This document shows, one piece after another, positions 5,496 to 6,343 of a stretch of DNA of 6,343 bases. Below the pieces are notes generated by a model. The model was not told where the DNA came from. It made no database searches and saw nothing but the letters and a program-made list of their open reading frames with translations. Source of the DNA: Bacteroidia bacterium. Lineage in GTDB: Bacteria > Bacteroidota > Bacteroidia > Bacteroidales > Azobacteroidaceae. A program made the translations under genes and the position numbers. The stretch's first letter is position 1; each line of letters starts with the position of its first letter. The stretch is from assembly GCA_025996695.1 (NCBI GenBank), contig BNTP01000125.1, positions 1-6,343 on the forward strand. The letters run 5' to 3'.

Positions 5496-5523
5496 ATCCT
5501 GACGGATTGCCAGGGCAAAATAG

Positions 5524-5551
5524 TGAACAATGAATAATGAACAATGAATAA
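5524..5551 (+). repeat. Tandem repeat, TGAACAATGAATAA twice
   Basis: Two exact 14-base units lie head to tail in AT-rich sequence between the palindromes and the IS promoter. It may mark the boundary of the inserted element, but the IS end itself could not be placed. Confidence 0.8.
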
Positions 5552-5570
5552 TTAAAAAACTGCTTATGCC

Positions 5571-5604
5571 TTTCGGTCAAGTAAAAAAATAATCGTACAT
5601 TTGC
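5571..5604 (+). promoter_or_regulatory. Promoter of the IS1595-type transposase
   Basis: TACATTTGC (5596-5604) matches the -7 consensus, with TTTC (5571-5574, one mismatch to TTTG) 21 bases upstream. The box ends only 3 bases before the ATG at 5608, so the transcript would be leaderless or nearly so unless a start further upstream is used. Confidence 0.6.
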
Positions 5605-5607
5605 GGA

Positions 5608-6343
5608 ATGAAAGAAGAACAATATCCAAAAGATTTTATAGCGTTTCTTGAGCAATTCAAGGATGAGGAGAATTGTCGCCAATACTTATTTGATATAAAA
5701 TGGCCGGACGGATTTCGCTGTCCAAAATGCAATAATGAGACCTACTGGCTTACTGCACAAAATTTGATACACTGTCGCTCTTGTAGTCATCAGACATCGT
5801 TAACTGTCGGGACTATATTCCACGGGACAAGAAAACCATTGTTATTATGGTTTCATATCATGTGGTGGGTGGTAGCCCAAAAGACCGGAGTTAGCGCAAG
5901 TAATATGAAAGATTTCATGGGATTTGGCAGTTACCAGACAGTTTGGATGTGGTTGCAGAAAATAAGAAGAGCGATGGTTAGATCCGGTAGGGACAAATTG
6001 TCTGGTATCGTTGAAGTGGATGAAACTTTTGTTGGAGGGATGGATATAGGGACAGGTAAACAAGGGCGTGGAGCGGAAACTAAAACATTAGTGGTGGTTG
6101 CCACAGAATGTATAGGAAAACAGATAGGTAGAGTTCGTTTTAGATGTATAAAAGAAGCAACATCAGAAAAATTGATTCTATTTATTCAAGACAATATCGC
6201 ACAGGGAAGTACTATTGTTACAGATGGTTGGACTGGCTATAAGCCACTTCAAAATGATGAAAGCTACATGCATGATGTCAAGACTATTTCGAGTAGCGGA
6301 AAAGAAGCTCACGAGTTGTTACCACATGTACAAAAGGTTGATT
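5608..6343 (+). CDS. IS1595-family transposase, N-terminal 245 residues (truncated by window edge)
   Basis: The protein has the IS1595 layout. An N-terminal zinc ribbon is formed by C38/C41 ('FRCPKC') and C56/C59 ('HCRSC'), followed by 'TSLTVGTIFHGTRKPLLLWFHIMW', a helix-turn-helix-like region ('KTGVSASNMKDFMGFGSYQTVWMWLQKIR', about 92-120), and then the ISXO2-like catalytic domain with first acidic residue D138 in 'VEVDETFVGG' and second D206 in 'TIVTDGWTGY'. The frame is still open at 'AHELLPHVQKVD', where relatives continue for about 50 more residues with the last catalytic position; that part is outside the window. Visible residues show no damage, so it may be intact. It is the DNA-cutting and joining enzyme of its own insertion sequence. 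The ATG at 5608 gives a typical N-terminus ('F..FL..F.DEE.CRQYLFDIKWPDGF'). Confidence 0.92.
   Translation, partial: MKEEQYPKDFIAFLEQFKDEENCRQYLFDIKWPDGFRCPKCNNETYWLTAQNLIHCRSCSHQTSLTVGTIFHGTRKPLLLWFHIMWWVVAQKTGVSASNMKDFMGFGSYQTVWMWLQKIRRAMVRSGRDKLSGIVEVDETFVGGMDIGTGKQGRGAETKTLVVVATECIGKQIGRVRFRCIKEATSEKLILFIQDNIAQGSTIVTDGWTGYKPLQNDESYMHDVKTISSSGKEAHELLPHVQKVD

Larger units (their letters stand above)
4749..5520. other. Non-coding, GC-rich block of nested inverted repeats
   Basis: No credible gene is visible on either strand. The open frames present are low in complexity and change character with each repeat, and the same peptide (VAETPxANKPS) appears on both strands because the DNA is palindromic. 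From left to right the block holds an imperfect CGCG-cAAGA/TCTTCGCG hairpin (4800-4819), the stem at 4895-4949, the short hairpin at 4988-5007, the CCCCAT/ATGGGG stem enclosing CTGCC/GGCAG (5023-5063), the branched palindrome at 5042-5258, direct repeats at 5244 and 5316, and a second palindrome at 5361-5495. It lies between a strong plus-strand promoter and an IS element. It could be a structured RNA, a cluster of dispersed repeats or the debris of mobile elements. Confidence 0.6.
5552..6343 (+). mobile_element. IS1595-type insertion sequence, left part only
   Basis: The element is inferred from the transposase and its promoter. Its left terminal repeat must lie upstream of the promoter, probably after the tandem repeat that ends at 5551, but it cannot be identified without the right end, which is beyond the window. 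The start given is therefore a guess, and no target-site duplication can be assigned. Confidence 0.5.

Noticed and set aside
5341..5682. Minus-strand open frame of 113 codons
   Set aside because: It runs antisense through the transposase promoter and start and through the second palindrome; the peptide is biased by AT-rich repeats.

Overview
The window looks like a piece of a Bacteroidota chromosome, most likely Bacteroidales. Several genes are preceded by the phylum's characteristic promoter (TTTG at -33, then TAnnTTTG at -7; best example 4665-4696), Shine-Dalgarno motifs are not evident, and a lipoprotein has an acidic stretch right after its lipobox cysteine. Species cannot be fixed from the sequence.

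Layout. (1) Positions 1-1247, minus strand: the N-terminal 415 residues of a large primase-helicase of the TOTE conflict-system type; the helicase half lies outside the window. (2) Positions 1265-1771, minus strand: a decayed AbiE (type IV toxin-antitoxin) operon. It keeps its promoter, a 13-bp inverted-repeat operator, the winged-helix start of the antitoxin AbiEi, a frameshifted AbiEi tail, the ATGA overlap to AbiEii and only 30 residues of the AbiEii toxin. The primase-helicase starts 17 bases after the AbiEii fragment. (3) Positions 1825-3280, plus strand: tRNA-Ser(GGA), a small lipoprotein and panB (pantothenate synthesis). (4) Positions 3294-4490, minus strand: ackA, acetate kinase, converging on panB. 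(5) Positions 4491-5607: about 1.1 kb without a credible gene. It holds the ackA leader with a GC hairpin, an excellent plus-strand promoter that leads only into a 9-codon ORF, and then a GC-rich block packed with nested inverted repeats, including a multi-branched palindrome at 5042-5258. (6) Positions 5608-6343, plus strand: the first 245 residues of an IS1595-type transposase with its own promoter, cut by the window edge.

How it fits together. panB and ackA are ordinary housekeeping enzymes beside a housekeeping tRNA. The left side is a defence-type locus where an old AbiE module has been gutted and the primase-helicase now sits behind its promoter and operator. The right side is a mobile or repeat-rich intergenic zone. 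The points most worth following are the possible reuse of the AbiE control region by the primase-helicase gene, and the promoter-driven, heavily structured non-coding block.
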